Shown: positions 7,332-15,326 of the stretch, piece by piece
Layout of the letters: each line of letters starts with the position of its first letter
How positions within the stretch are numbered: the stretch's first letter is position 1
Origin: TMED23 sp964643045
GTDB lineage: Bacteria > Pseudomonadota > Alphaproteobacteria > Rhodospirillales > UBA2165
Length of the DNA: 30,844 nt
Direction of reading: 5' to 3'
NCBI GenBank assembly: GCA_964643045.1
Contig: CAZXSC010000021.1
Coordinates: 1-30,844 of the forward strand
The notes under the pieces: model-generated
The model's input: only the letters and a program-made list of their open reading frames with translations
What the model was told of the DNA's origin: nothing
Database searches by the model: none
Translations under genes and position numbers: made by a program

Positions 7332-8168
7332 ATGGCAAAACAATATAAAACAGAGTCAAAAACTGTTCGAGCCCTGGAACGTGGGCTCGATGTAATGCAT
7401 ATTTTACAGCAAGAGGGTTTAGCAACTCTCAACGTTATTCATAAATTATCAGGTTTGCCAAAACCAACTATCTTACGCTTACTACGAACATTAGAAAAAG
7501 CAGGTTGGATACGCCGAGGGTTAGACGACGGGCTATACCGTAATAGCTTCAATATTAAGGGTATGGTTGATCGTCTCGACCAAACTGATCAACTGGCAGA
7601 AATTGCAGCACCATATCTGGACTCACTCTGTCGAAAAATTTCCTGGCCTTCAGATCTGGCAGTCCTTAATTCAAGCGGTCCGCACATGGAACTAAAAGAA
7701 ACAAGTCGTTCTCTTACCCCCTTTTTACTCAATCGAGATCGTATAGGACATATGATCAATTTACCCCTATCAGCAGTAGGACGCGCATACCTAGCGTTTT
7801 GTAGTGAAGATGAACGCCAAATTATTTTGGACCAACTAAAAAAGTCACAGCGAATAGAAAATAGACTTATTCATACCGATGATAAATTCTTAGAAGAATT
7901 AGGCGAAATCCGTCGCGTCGGTTATGCGACCCGTGAACCATCATTTGGAGGGGGGCAAAACCCACTTAGATCTGATTTTGATGATGGCCTCAACGCTGTC
8001 GCCGTTCCAATTCAGTCAGAAAAGAAAATATTAGGCTGCATCACGCTGGTTTGGATTAGAAATGCTATCTCCATTCAAACCATTGTCACTGAACATTTAA
8101 CCGAACTCCAGAACGCCGCCAGCGAAATAACAGTTAAATTTGAACAAAATTTCTCTACCTCCAATTGA
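7332..8168 (+). CDS. IclR-family transcriptional regulator
   Basis: A 278-residue protein with the two-domain layout of IclR regulators. Residues 10-70 are a winged helix-turn-helix: ALERGLDVMHILQQEG, then LSGLPKPTILRLLRTLEKAGWI as the recognition region, and RRGLDDGLYRNSF as the wing. Residues 80-265 fit the effector-binding domain, including NLPLSAVGRAYLAF and a GYATREPSFGGGQNPLRSD segment. Family members sense aromatic or carboxylic acid metabolites. The gene is divergent from the VanA-like oxygenase gene with a 107-nt gap, so it most likely controls that gene and itself. The ATG is preceded by TTAGGG about 12 nt upstream, a somewhat long spacing. Confidence 0.9.
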   Translation: MAKQYKTESKTVRALERGLDVMHILQQEGLATLNVIHKLSGLPKPTILRLLRTLEKAGWIRRGLDDGLYRNSFNIKGMVDRLDQTDQLAEIAAPYLDSLCRKISWPSDLAVLNSSGPHMELKETSRSLTPFLLNRDRIGHMINLPLSAVGRAYLAFCSEDERQIILDQLKKSQRIENRLIHTDDKFLEELGEIRRVGYATREPSFGGGQNPLRSDFDDGLNAVAVPIQSEKKILGCITLVWIRNAISIQTIVTEHLTELQNAASEITVKFEQNFSTSN

Positions 8169-8296
8169 CCGATGATCGTTCGCCAGATAGCTTTTGTTCC
8201 ACAAATTAAACTTGGAGTTATGTCCTCACTGCCGCTATCGCAAATTCAGAATTACCATTCGACTTAGCCATGTTTTAATATTTATATTATTCTGTA

Positions 8297-8324
8297 TTGT
8301 ACAGACAACCACGCCAAATAGAAT
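8297..8324 (+). promoter_or_regulatory. Candidate promoter of the GT-A-like glycosyltransferase gene
   Basis: TTGTAC (8297-8302) and TAGAAT (8319-8324), 16 nt apart, fit sigma-70 consensus at 4/6 and 5/6. An extended -10 TGgTATATA follows at 8330-8338. The remaining DNA of 8169-8399 shows nothing else. Confidence 0.35.
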
Positions 8325-8399
8325 TGGTCTGGTATATAACTATTTGAAATTTCGGTCTGAATGAGATTTGTTTCTTGAGTAATTTAAAGGCCACCATTT

Positions 8400-9149
8400 T
8401 TGTATAAATATGAATCAAAAAGGAGAAGTTCTATCCGACGTCATGCTCTGATTTGCCCAACTAGAGGGAGACCACATCGCCTAAAAGAATTTATTGAAAG
8501 CGCGCTGACTACAGCCACTCACCCAGAACGTGTTGATATAGAATTGTATATTGACGATGACGACCAAAAAATCACTCAGTATGAGACTGTAATAAGCAAT
8601 CTTAGAAAGAATTTTAGCAACAGTTTAATATCCTCAACGCTTGGCCCTTCTATTGGTGTTCCCAGAGCGGCTAATTTATTATTTTACCAATCAACAGCAG
8701 ATATTTTCATGACATCAAACGATGACCAAGTCTTTATAGATCATGGATGGGATACACGACTTGATATAGAAATTGAAAAGTACCAGGATGACATATTTTG
8801 CATATGGTTTAATGATAACTGGGAATCACAAAACTTTTGCACCTTCCCGATAATAAGTCGCAAGTGGGTAGAAACCCTCGGTTACTTTCAGTTTCCTTTT
8901 TTTGAACATTATTTTGTTGATGCCTGGATATGGATGCTTGCGAAAGCAATTGACCGTGACAATTACATCCATGAAATCATTGTCGAACACCGACATTGGA
9001 AAACGGGAAAATCGCAAAAAGACGCTACTTATAATATGCATCGAACGAATGAAAACGTTTCTAAATATGCTCGAGATCGTTCTGTAATTGACAAATTCGA
9101 ACGATATTTCCACGCTGATGTCGAAGCTCTGAAAAACGTCATGGTTTAG
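8400..9149 (+). CDS. Glycosyltransferase of GT-A (GT2-like) type
   Basis: A 249-residue protein. The N-terminal ALICPTRGRPHRLKEFIESAL (16-36) is the common opening of GT2-like enzymes. Acidic clusters follow that could bind the metal and sugar-nucleotide: ELYIDDDDQ (48-56) and FMTSNDDQVF (103-112). There is no signal peptide or membrane helix. Enzymes of this look transfer a sugar to a lipid or protein acceptor in the cytoplasm; the donor and acceptor are unknown. It is a single gene lying between the IclR regulator and the second TPR-GT41 gene on the same strand, 242 nt before the latter, so it may be part of the same surface-glycan set. The start is TTG at 8400, with AAAGG about 10 nt before it; the next in-frame ATG is too far inside to be real. 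Confidence 0.75.
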   Translation: MYKYESKRRSSIRRHALICPTRGRPHRLKEFIESALTTATHPERVDIELYIDDDDQKITQYETVISNLRKNFSNSLISSTLGPSIGVPRAANLLFYQSTADIFMTSNDDQVFIDHGWDTRLDIEIEKYQDDIFCIWFNDNWESQNFCTFPIISRKWVETLGYFQFPFFEHYFVDAWIWMLAKAIDRDNYIHEIIVEHRHWKTGKSQKDATYNMHRTNENVSKYARDRSVIDKFERYFHADVEALKNVMV

Positions 9150-9322
9150 CTCAAACGAATAATTGTAAACCTGCTACAACAATATCAACTAGAAATTTAA
9201 AGATGAAATAAAGCTTCCAAATACTAGTTAATTATTGAGTCTAATTTAGGCATTAATGTCTAATAATTAAAGCGCTTTGTCTTTGAAGAACCAAACAAGA
9301 ATAATTAATTACTGCATCATGT

Positions 9323-9350
9323 TTGGCGATTTGACCAAGATTGTTATACT
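9323..9350 (+). promoter_or_regulatory. Candidate promoter of the TPR-GT41 gene
   Basis: TTGGCG (9323-9328) and TATACT (9345-9350) with a 16-nt spacer, 41 nt before the start codon at 9392. Both hexamers match sigma-70 consensus well (4/6 and 5/6). Confidence 0.5.
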
Positions 9351-9391
9351 GCTTACATTCACGGCTTACCTATTAATAGCAGAATTTAATT

Positions 9392-11203
9392 ATGGTCTCC
9401 ACGACTGAACGATCCCTAAAAACCGCCATAGATCATCATTTATCTGGCAACACAATAGCTGCATCAAAATTATATAATAAAATTCTTATTGATCATCCGG
9501 ATAATTTAACCGCTTTAGTTAACCAAGGCACAATTTTCATGGAATCCGGACGACATTCAAAAGCAGTTCACCTCCTTGAACGGGCATTAATGCTGGCTCC
9601 AACAGATATAGAAGCTATTAATAATTTTGGGAACTGTCTTCAAGAATTGGGGTGCTCAAATAAAGCGCTCGAACAATTCAAAAAAGCCCATTTTCTTGAC
9701 CCAAAAAATAGCACCGTTTCCGGTAATTTGGGCCGCAGCTTGCTCCGAAAGGGCGATTACAAAGCTGCAATGAAAATATTGGAATCGGCAATACTCCTTG
9801 ACCCAGGAAATATTGGCCTGAAATTTATAAACGCTTTGGCACTGCCCATTATTCCTGAAGATTTAAATCAATTAAACTTCGCAAGAAAAAGACAAGCTTC
9901 TTTGATCCAAGATCTACTAAAAAACAATTTACAATTAACCGATCCTATTAATGAGATCGGAATGACCAATTTCCTGGCCGCTTATCATGGGAAAAACGAG
10001 CGTAAGATTCAGGAGCAGTTGGCCATATGCTATCAAAATGCTTGCCCTCAACTCAATTTCACTTCCCCGCATATTAGTCAACGACGAGAACGAAAATATA
10101 TTAAGATTGGCTTTGTATCAAAGCATCTCGGCAGTCATACCATTGGCAAACTTAATAGGGCCCTGATAATTGGCTTAAACAGCAAACAATTTCAACCTTA
10201 TTTGTTTTGCCCAGAAGTAAATAAACATACGCAAAAACAAGTACTTGATAAATTTGGACAACATACTGATAGGATCTACTTTCCGGCGCCGACAATCGCT
10301 AGTTTGCGATCGATAATATCTGAAATGGAACTAGATATATTATACTACCCAGATATAGGGATGGAGCCCCTCACTTATTTTCTTAGTTTCTCGCGCTTGG
10401 CACCAATACAGTGCGTCACTTTGGGACATCCCGTAACCACTGGAATTCCAACCGTCGATTATTTTATATCCAGCGAGCTAATAGAACCGAAAATTGAAAA
10501 CAACCATTATTCAGAAAAGCTAATCTGTTTAAAAACATTTTCAACCGACTACGCAATGCCTGAACTACCGAAGCCATCGAGATCGAAAAACAGTTTTAAA
10601 TTCAACGTTGAATCCAATCTCTACATATGCCCTCAAAGCCTGTTCAAAATTCATCCTGATTTTGATCATATTTTAAGTGCGATTCTCCGCAAAGATCCCA
10701 AAGGTGAACTCATTTTACTTGAAGGACAGCACGGGGAATGGTCTGTTAGATTAAAAAACCGCTTCAAGCATACCATGCCTGATGTCAATTCTCGTATTCG
10801 ATTTTTACCTCGTTTAAACGGTTCTGATTTTCTCCAATGCATTTCCCTAGCAAACGTCATACTTGATACGCCACATTTTTGTGGTGGCAATACTAGTTAC
10901 GAAGCCCTTGCGGTTGGAAAGATCGTCGTAACATTACCAAGTCAATTCATGCGTGGGAGACTCACGTTAGGCCTTTATCGTCAAATGGGCATCAATGAAT
11001 TGATCGCAAAAACACCAGAAGATTATATTGAGATAGCAGTTAAGTATGGTACTCATAAAAACGAAAGAATTCGGATTGAAAAGCGTATACGAGAAACCCA
11101 GAAAAAAATATTCGACACGAAGTATGGAACACAGGCTCATGAAAAATTTTTTCTTAAAGTAACTAAATTTGACAACAAAAAACAACAAAATAAAACTCCT
11201 TAA
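9392..11203 (+). CDS. TPR protein with GT41-like (SPINDLY/OGT-type) glycosyltransferase domain, second copy
   Basis: A 603-residue protein, no signal peptide. About four TPRs fill residues 5-145. The C-terminal half follows the second common bacterial GT41-like pattern: IGFVSKHLGSHTIGKLNRALI (239-259) with His249, DILYYPDIGMEPLTYFLSFSRLAPIQCVTLGHPVTTGIP (315-353), CPQSLFKIHPDFD (413-425), then FCGGNTSYEALAVGKIVVTLP (496-517) and RGRLTLGLYRQMGI as donor-site elements. The sequence differs strongly from the GT41 gene at 2315-4279, so it is not a recent duplicate. Role inferred: sugar transfer to a TPR-bound acceptor, protein or glycan. It follows the GT-A-like gene and precedes an EamA transporter by 43 nt on the same strand. 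Confidence 0.88.
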   Translation: MVSTTERSLKTAIDHHLSGNTIAASKLYNKILIDHPDNLTALVNQGTIFMESGRHSKAVHLLERALMLAPTDIEAINNFGNCLQELGCSNKALEQFKKAHFLDPKNSTVSGNLGRSLLRKGDYKAAMKILESAILLDPGNIGLKFINALALPIIPEDLNQLNFARKRQASLIQDLLKNNLQLTDPINEIGMTNFLAAYHGKNERKIQEQLAICYQNACPQLNFTSPHISQRRERKYIKIGFVSKHLGSHTIGKLNRALIIGLNSKQFQPYLFCPEVNKHTQKQVLDKFGQHTDRIYFPAPTIASLRSIISEMELDILYYPDIGMEPLTYFLSFSRLAPIQCVTLGHPVTTGIPTVDYFISSELIEPKIENNHYSEKLICLKTFSTDYAMPELPKPSRSKNSFKFNVESNLYICPQSLFKIHPDFDHILSAILRKDPKGELILLEGQHGEWSVRLKNRFKHTMPDVNSRIRFLPRLNGSDFLQCISLANVILDTPHFCGGNTSYEALAVGKIVVTLPSQFMRGRLTLGLYRQMGINELIAKTPEDYIEIAVKYGTHKNERIRIEKRIRETQKKIFDTKYGTQAHEKFFLKVTKFDNKKQQNKTP

Positions 11204-11246
11204 TAGATATCAGAAATTATAAATTCCACAAAGCCGGGGATATTCG

Positions 11247-12146
11247 TTGAAAATTAATGTAGGTTCAGCATATTTTATGGCAACCGGCACTGTTTTAGGT
11301 TGGGCCATTGGCATAGTGATAGGCCGCGGCATTTATGAATCTACACCGCCAGTAGGTCTTTCATTCTGGCGGTGGTTTATCCCAGCTATATGTCTTATCC
11401 CCTGGGTTATTCCAAAATGGAGGCAAGAAGGAAAAATAGCACTAAAAGCCTGGAAGCCGATATGTGCGATGGGAATGTTCATGGTTGGATCCAGCACACT
11501 ATCAATGCTCTCAGTCAATTATACAAAAGCGACAAATGTATCACTTGTTAATGCCGGACAACCTCTAACTACGGCATTAATTGCATGGCTTATCTTCAGA
11601 GACAAACTAACAACAACCCAAACCCTGGGCATAATTACGGGAGCCTTAGGTATAATCGTGATGGTATCTCGCGCAGATTTAGAGGTTCTTCAATCACTAA
11701 ATTTCAACTCGGGCGATTTAATAATGCTGATTGCTATTGTTGGGTATGGTTCATATGCTAATACACTTAGAACAATTCCGCAAAATCTCAGCCATACGGT
11801 ATTGATGTTTTTAGTCTTCGTCTGTGGCTGTATTGAATTACTTCCATTTTATATATATGAAACAGTTACATACATGCCAATGCCGATAAATTGGACAACA
11901 ATCATGTGGACCTTCATATTGGCAATTATCACAACCTTGATCCCAACCTATTGGTGGAATGCCGCAGTTTCGGTTGTCGGTGTCAATCGTTCAGCAATCT
12001 TTGTTAATTTAATCCCAGTGTTTGGCGCAACGTTGGCCATTTTGTTCCTTGGCGAACAGCTATACCTTTATCACATCTTAGGCGCATGTATGATCTGTGC
12101 TGGGATCTTTCTTGTGATAGTGGGTCACAAACTAGAAAATTTCTGA
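11247..12146 (+). CDS. EamA/DMT-superfamily transporter
   Basis: A 299-residue membrane protein with about ten hydrophobic segments arranged as two EamA halves. The first half has GTVLGWAIGIVIGRGIYE, then SFWRWFIPAICLIPWVI and NAGQPLTTALIAWLIFRDKLTTTQTLGIITGALGIIVM. The second repeats the pattern with VNLIPVFGATLAILFLGEQLYLYHILGACMICAGIFLV, matching the usual E-x-L/x-G signature. Family members export or import small metabolites; the substrate cannot be read from sequence. The start is TTG at 11247 with GGGGA 6-7 nt upstream; an ATG at codon 11 would cut the first helix. It follows the TPR-GT41 gene closely and may be co-transcribed. Its last 22 nt overlap the end of the convergent TPR-GT9 gene. 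Confidence 0.85.
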   Translation: MKINVGSAYFMATGTVLGWAIGIVIGRGIYESTPPVGLSFWRWFIPAICLIPWVIPKWRQEGKIALKAWKPICAMGMFMVGSSTLSMLSVNYTKATNVSLVNAGQPLTTALIAWLIFRDKLTTTQTLGIITGALGIIVMVSRADLEVLQSLNFNSGDLIMLIAIVGYGSYANTLRTIPQNLSHTVLMFLVFVCGCIELLPFYIYETVTYMPMPINWTTIMWTFILAIITTLIPTYWWNAAVSVVGVNRSAIFVNLIPVFGATLAILFLGEQLYLYHILGACMICAGIFLVIVGHKLENF

Positions 12147-14104
12147 GCCAATGCCAACCCCACCTGCTCGATTACACTCGTCCAGTCATTTGCAACCGGT
12201 TGGCGAAATAAACGCATATTTAAATACCATGGACTGTAATCTCTGTTTAATAACCACCGCCAATCAGGGGTTGCCGGCAGTAATAACCAAACAGGCATCC
12301 CTAAAGCACCCGCCAAATGGGCCAAAGCAGTATCACTCGTAATTACCAGATCAAGGTTTGCTATAATGGCTGCTGTATCGACAAACGCTGCTACTTTATC
12401 AAGGTCTCTGTCTAACTCAACTAAACTACCGCCAAAATCAACAAGTTGCTCAAGTCCAAAACCTTGCTGCAAGCAAACAAATTCGTATTTTCTGTTCAAA
12501 ATCAAAGGCCGCAAATACGAAAGCGGGATCGAGCGCTGATGATCAGCCCCGTAGGATGGGTTACCTTGCCAATTAACACCTATGCGGGGTTTATTTCTTT
12601 TACCTAAATATTTACCCCATTGAGCAATGAGATTATTATCCGCATTTATGTAAGGATCGAAATTATTGATTTCTCCTATTCCCAATAAATGAGGCAAACT
12701 CATTAGAGGTACATTATAATCAGCGTCTGGCATAACCTCATTATTTCCAATAACGTTAATTCTCCCATTAAAGTTATTCAACAAGGCTTTCAAACGATCA
12801 GGACATACCAAAGATATTCGGCGAGCCTTGAGAGACAATAATAATACAAATCTTAAAAACTGTATTGTGTCACCCAGACCTTGTTCACACCAAATTAAAA
12901 TATGCCTCCCCGCCAAATCTTCCCCCCGCCAGATTGCACCTGGCATGGTTTCTTGTTTTTCTACAAGTGCCGGAGAGTTTAAGCGGACTTCAAACTCAGA
13001 CCAGCCCTCTATGAAAAAACCCCCAAGTAAAAGTGCTTGAGAAAAATTAGATCTAATGTCGTCATTATCAGGATCCAACCAAAGGGCGGCTCTATACACT
13101 GCGATAGATCCATCTATATCTCCCGCATGTAAAAGGGTTAGTGCCTTGTTGCCCAATAATTCAGTATCCTGCGGCGATAAAGCGAGTGCTTCCTCGATAT
13201 CATTAAGAGCTTCTTCAAACTTTCCGATATCCCTATAAATATTAGCCCGACCACTTAATAATCGACTTAGTTCCGGAGAGCCTGCCGTACAATCTGAGAT
13301 CAAAAAATTGACCAAATTTAACGCTTCACCAAAATTTCTCAACTTTTGTTGACACAGTGCCAAGTTATAATTTGCAAATTTGTAGTTAGCCCCCAATTCT
13401 AAAGATTTTAGATAACACTCAGCAGCTACTTCAAAATTCATCTCATTCCAATATACATTGCCCAAGTTATAATGTGCATCAGCATAATTTGAATTCACTC
13501 CTATTGCGGTCAGAAATGCTACTTTCGCTGCAGATAGATTTCCAAGTTCTGTTTCAACAATACCAATATTATTTTGAGCCGCTACATTCTTTGGATTTGC
13601 ATCGATTATTTTCTGTAAATGTTCACGCGCCTCTTTCAGGCGACTAATTTTTCTCAAAGCAATGCTAAGACTAATACGCGCTTCTATACGATCTGGGTCT
13701 TGAGTGAGAACTTTTTCAAATGCAGTAATAGCGTCAACAAACTTCTCTCTCAGAAGCTCAGTTTGGCCAAGACCATGCCAAGAATCGATATGGGTCGGTA
13801 CTTCCTCCACAATTTGGCCAAAGACACCCGCAGCCTTACCAAATTTTCCTAAATTCATTAAAGCAAGCCCATAATCATGCAAAATAGGTAACCGTGATCC
13901 TCCTAGGCTTAGCGCTTTCCTAAAAACATCCACGGCTCGCCTGTTCAAACCTGTATCATTCAAAATAATACCAAGCAAATGTAGAGCCTCGTAACTATCT
14001 GGATCAACTTCAATCAGATTGCGACAACATTCGACAGCCCGGTCAAGGTTACCAAGTTGATAATGTCTAATGGCTTGCTCAATCAATGAATCGTCCGAAG
14101 CCAT
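12125..14104 (-). CDS. TPR protein with GT9-like (heptosyltransferase-type) domain
   Basis: A 659-residue protein. Residues 5-380 hold about ten TPRs, among them YNLGNVYWNEMNFEVAAECYLKSLELG (212-238). From residue 400 a GT-B domain of GT9 look begins: HILIWCEQGLGDTIQFLRFVLLL (401-423), then IGVNWQGNPSYGADHQRSIPL near 505 and LVITSDTALAHLAGALGMPVWLLLPATPDWRW near 592-624, the donor-binding half. TPR-GT9 fusions of this kind are common next to other TPR-glycosyltransferases in bacteria and are poorly characterised. Transfer of a sugar to a protein or glycan acceptor is inferred. The gene is monocistronic as far as seen, converging with the EamA transporter and divergent from ribF. Confidence 0.85.
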   Translation of the reverse strand: MASDDSLIEQAIRHYQLGNLDRAVECCRNLIEVDPDSYEALHLLGIILNDTGLNRRAVDVFRKALSLGGSRLPILHDYGLALMNLGKFGKAAGVFGQIVEEVPTHIDSWHGLGQTELLREKFVDAITAFEKVLTQDPDRIEARISLSIALRKISRLKEAREHLQKIIDANPKNVAAQNNIGIVETELGNLSAAKVAFLTAIGVNSNYADAHYNLGNVYWNEMNFEVAAECYLKSLELGANYKFANYNLALCQQKLRNFGEALNLVNFLISDCTAGSPELSRLLSGRANIYRDIGKFEEALNDIEEALALSPQDTELLGNKALTLLHAGDIDGSIAVYRAALWLDPDNDDIRSNFSQALLLGGFFIEGWSEFEVRLNSPALVEKQETMPGAIWRGEDLAGRHILIWCEQGLGDTIQFLRFVLLLSLKARRISLVCPDRLKALLNNFNGRINVIGNNEVMPDADYNVPLMSLPHLLGIGEINNFDPYINADNNLIAQWGKYLGKRNKPRIGVNWQGNPSYGADHQRSIPLSYLRPLILNRKYEFVCLQQGFGLEQLVDFGGSLVELDRDLDKVAAFVDTAAIIANLDLVITSDTALAHLAGALGMPVWLLLPATPDWRWLLNRDYSPWYLNMRLFRQPVANDWTSVIEQVGLALAQKFSSL

Positions 14105-14328
14105 AATTACCTAATCACCAACATTTGCCAACGCTCCCCCGCAAGCCTTAAAACTAGAGCAAGAGAAACTGGATAGTTGTATATTTAGATTACGTTTTAA
14201 CAAGTCTTTCAAATGAATAATTGATAAAGCTTAGCAGTCTACTAACTATTATCGAAGACTACAAAGGAAAGAAAAACTAACACCCGGTGCAAAAAAACGA
14301 TAAAAAACCAAAAATTAGAAGAATATTC

Positions 14329-14357
14329 TTGACCCTTACGGCCTCGACAGGTTATTT
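14329..14357 (+). promoter_or_regulatory. Candidate promoter of the ribF-ileS-lspA run
   Basis: TTGACC (14329-14334) and TTATTT (14352-14357), 17 nt apart, just before the ribF ATG at 14367. The -35 is good and the -10 weak. It would give a nearly leaderless message. The rest of 14105-14366 is AT-rich with no other signal seen. Confidence 0.3.
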
Positions 14358-14366
14358 CCGGGCCCA

Positions 14367-15326
14367 ATGAAAATTTATAGGCACCATATTGGATTACCTG
14401 AAAAACATCACCATGGCTCAATCGCTATTGGTAATTTTGACGGAATGCATAAAGGTCATTGTGCGGTCATTAACCAAGCAGGATTATTTGCGCGTGACCG
14501 TGGTATTCCATGGGGAGTATTAACCTTTGAACCTCATCCTCAGGAAGTTTTCAATGAAGCCACACCATTTTTTCGACTAACACCACTTAAAATCAAAAAT
14601 CGCCAAATTGAAGCGTTGGGAGTAGAGTTCTTAATCATGATTCAGTTTGATAACGAATTTGCCAAAATCACCGCTGATGAATTCGCCGACCAAATCTTGG
14701 TTCAAAACCTCAATGTTTCTTATGTAGTTTCAGGTTTCAATTTTTCTTTTGGGCACAAACGTTCTGGCAATGCAGAATTTTTGCAAACAAAAGGTAAACA
14801 ACTTGGCTTTGGCACTTCTGGCATTAAAGAGATTCTGGATGAAGATGGAGAAATAATTTCATCAACCCGCATCCGCAAATTTCTTAATGATGGAAATCCA
14901 CAAGCTGCTGCAAACCTCTTGGGTCGATTTTATGAGATTGAAGGCGTTGTATTTCGGGGAGACCAACGCGGCCATAAAATAGGTTTTCCAACCGCCAACA
15001 TTTCACTAAATAATAATTTGCGACCAGCTATCGGTGTTTATGCTATCAAAGCTGGGATTGATCGAGGTCTTAATACGGTTTGGCACGACGGTGTCGCAAA
15101 TTTAGGCTATAGACCTACTTTTGGCGGGAGTAAATGCATACTCGAAACACATTTGTTCAATTTTGACGAAGATATATATGGCGCAAATTTAAGAGTAGCA
15201 ATAATTGATTTTATCCGTCCGGAGAAAAAATTCGATAATATTGAAAGATTAACTGAGCAAATTAAATTAGATTGTTCCCAGTCAAAGTCGGTTTTGTCGT
15301 GTCTAAAAACTAAAGGGTCTATCTGA
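14367..15326 (+). CDS. ribF: Bifunctional riboflavin kinase/FAD synthetase
   Basis: A 319-residue enzyme of normal length that converts riboflavin to FMN and then FAD. The N-terminal nucleotidyltransferase domain shows IAIGNFDGMHKGH (21-33), the GxFDGxHxGH ATP-binding motif, and VSGFNFSFGHKRSGNAEFL (near 130). ISSTRIRKFLNDG (near 170) ends that domain. The C-terminal flavokinase domain has GVVFRGDQRGHKIGFPTANI with the GxPTAN motif and a GVYA segment after it. The stop TGA at 15324-15326 overlaps the ileS ATG by 1 nt, indicating translational coupling. The same ribF-ileS-lspA order is common in proteobacteria. Confidence 0.96.
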   Translation: MKIYRHHIGLPEKHHHGSIAIGNFDGMHKGHCAVINQAGLFARDRGIPWGVLTFEPHPQEVFNEATPFFRLTPLKIKNRQIEALGVEFLIMIQFDNEFAKITADEFADQILVQNLNVSYVVSGFNFSFGHKRSGNAEFLQTKGKQLGFGTSGIKEILDEDGEIISSTRIRKFLNDGNPQAAANLLGRFYEIEGVVFRGDQRGHKIGFPTANISLNNNLRPAIGVYAIKAGIDRGLNTVWHDGVANLGYRPTFGGSKCILETHLFNFDEDIYGANLRVAIIDFIRPEKKFDNIERLTEQIKLDCSQSKSVLSCLKTKGSI

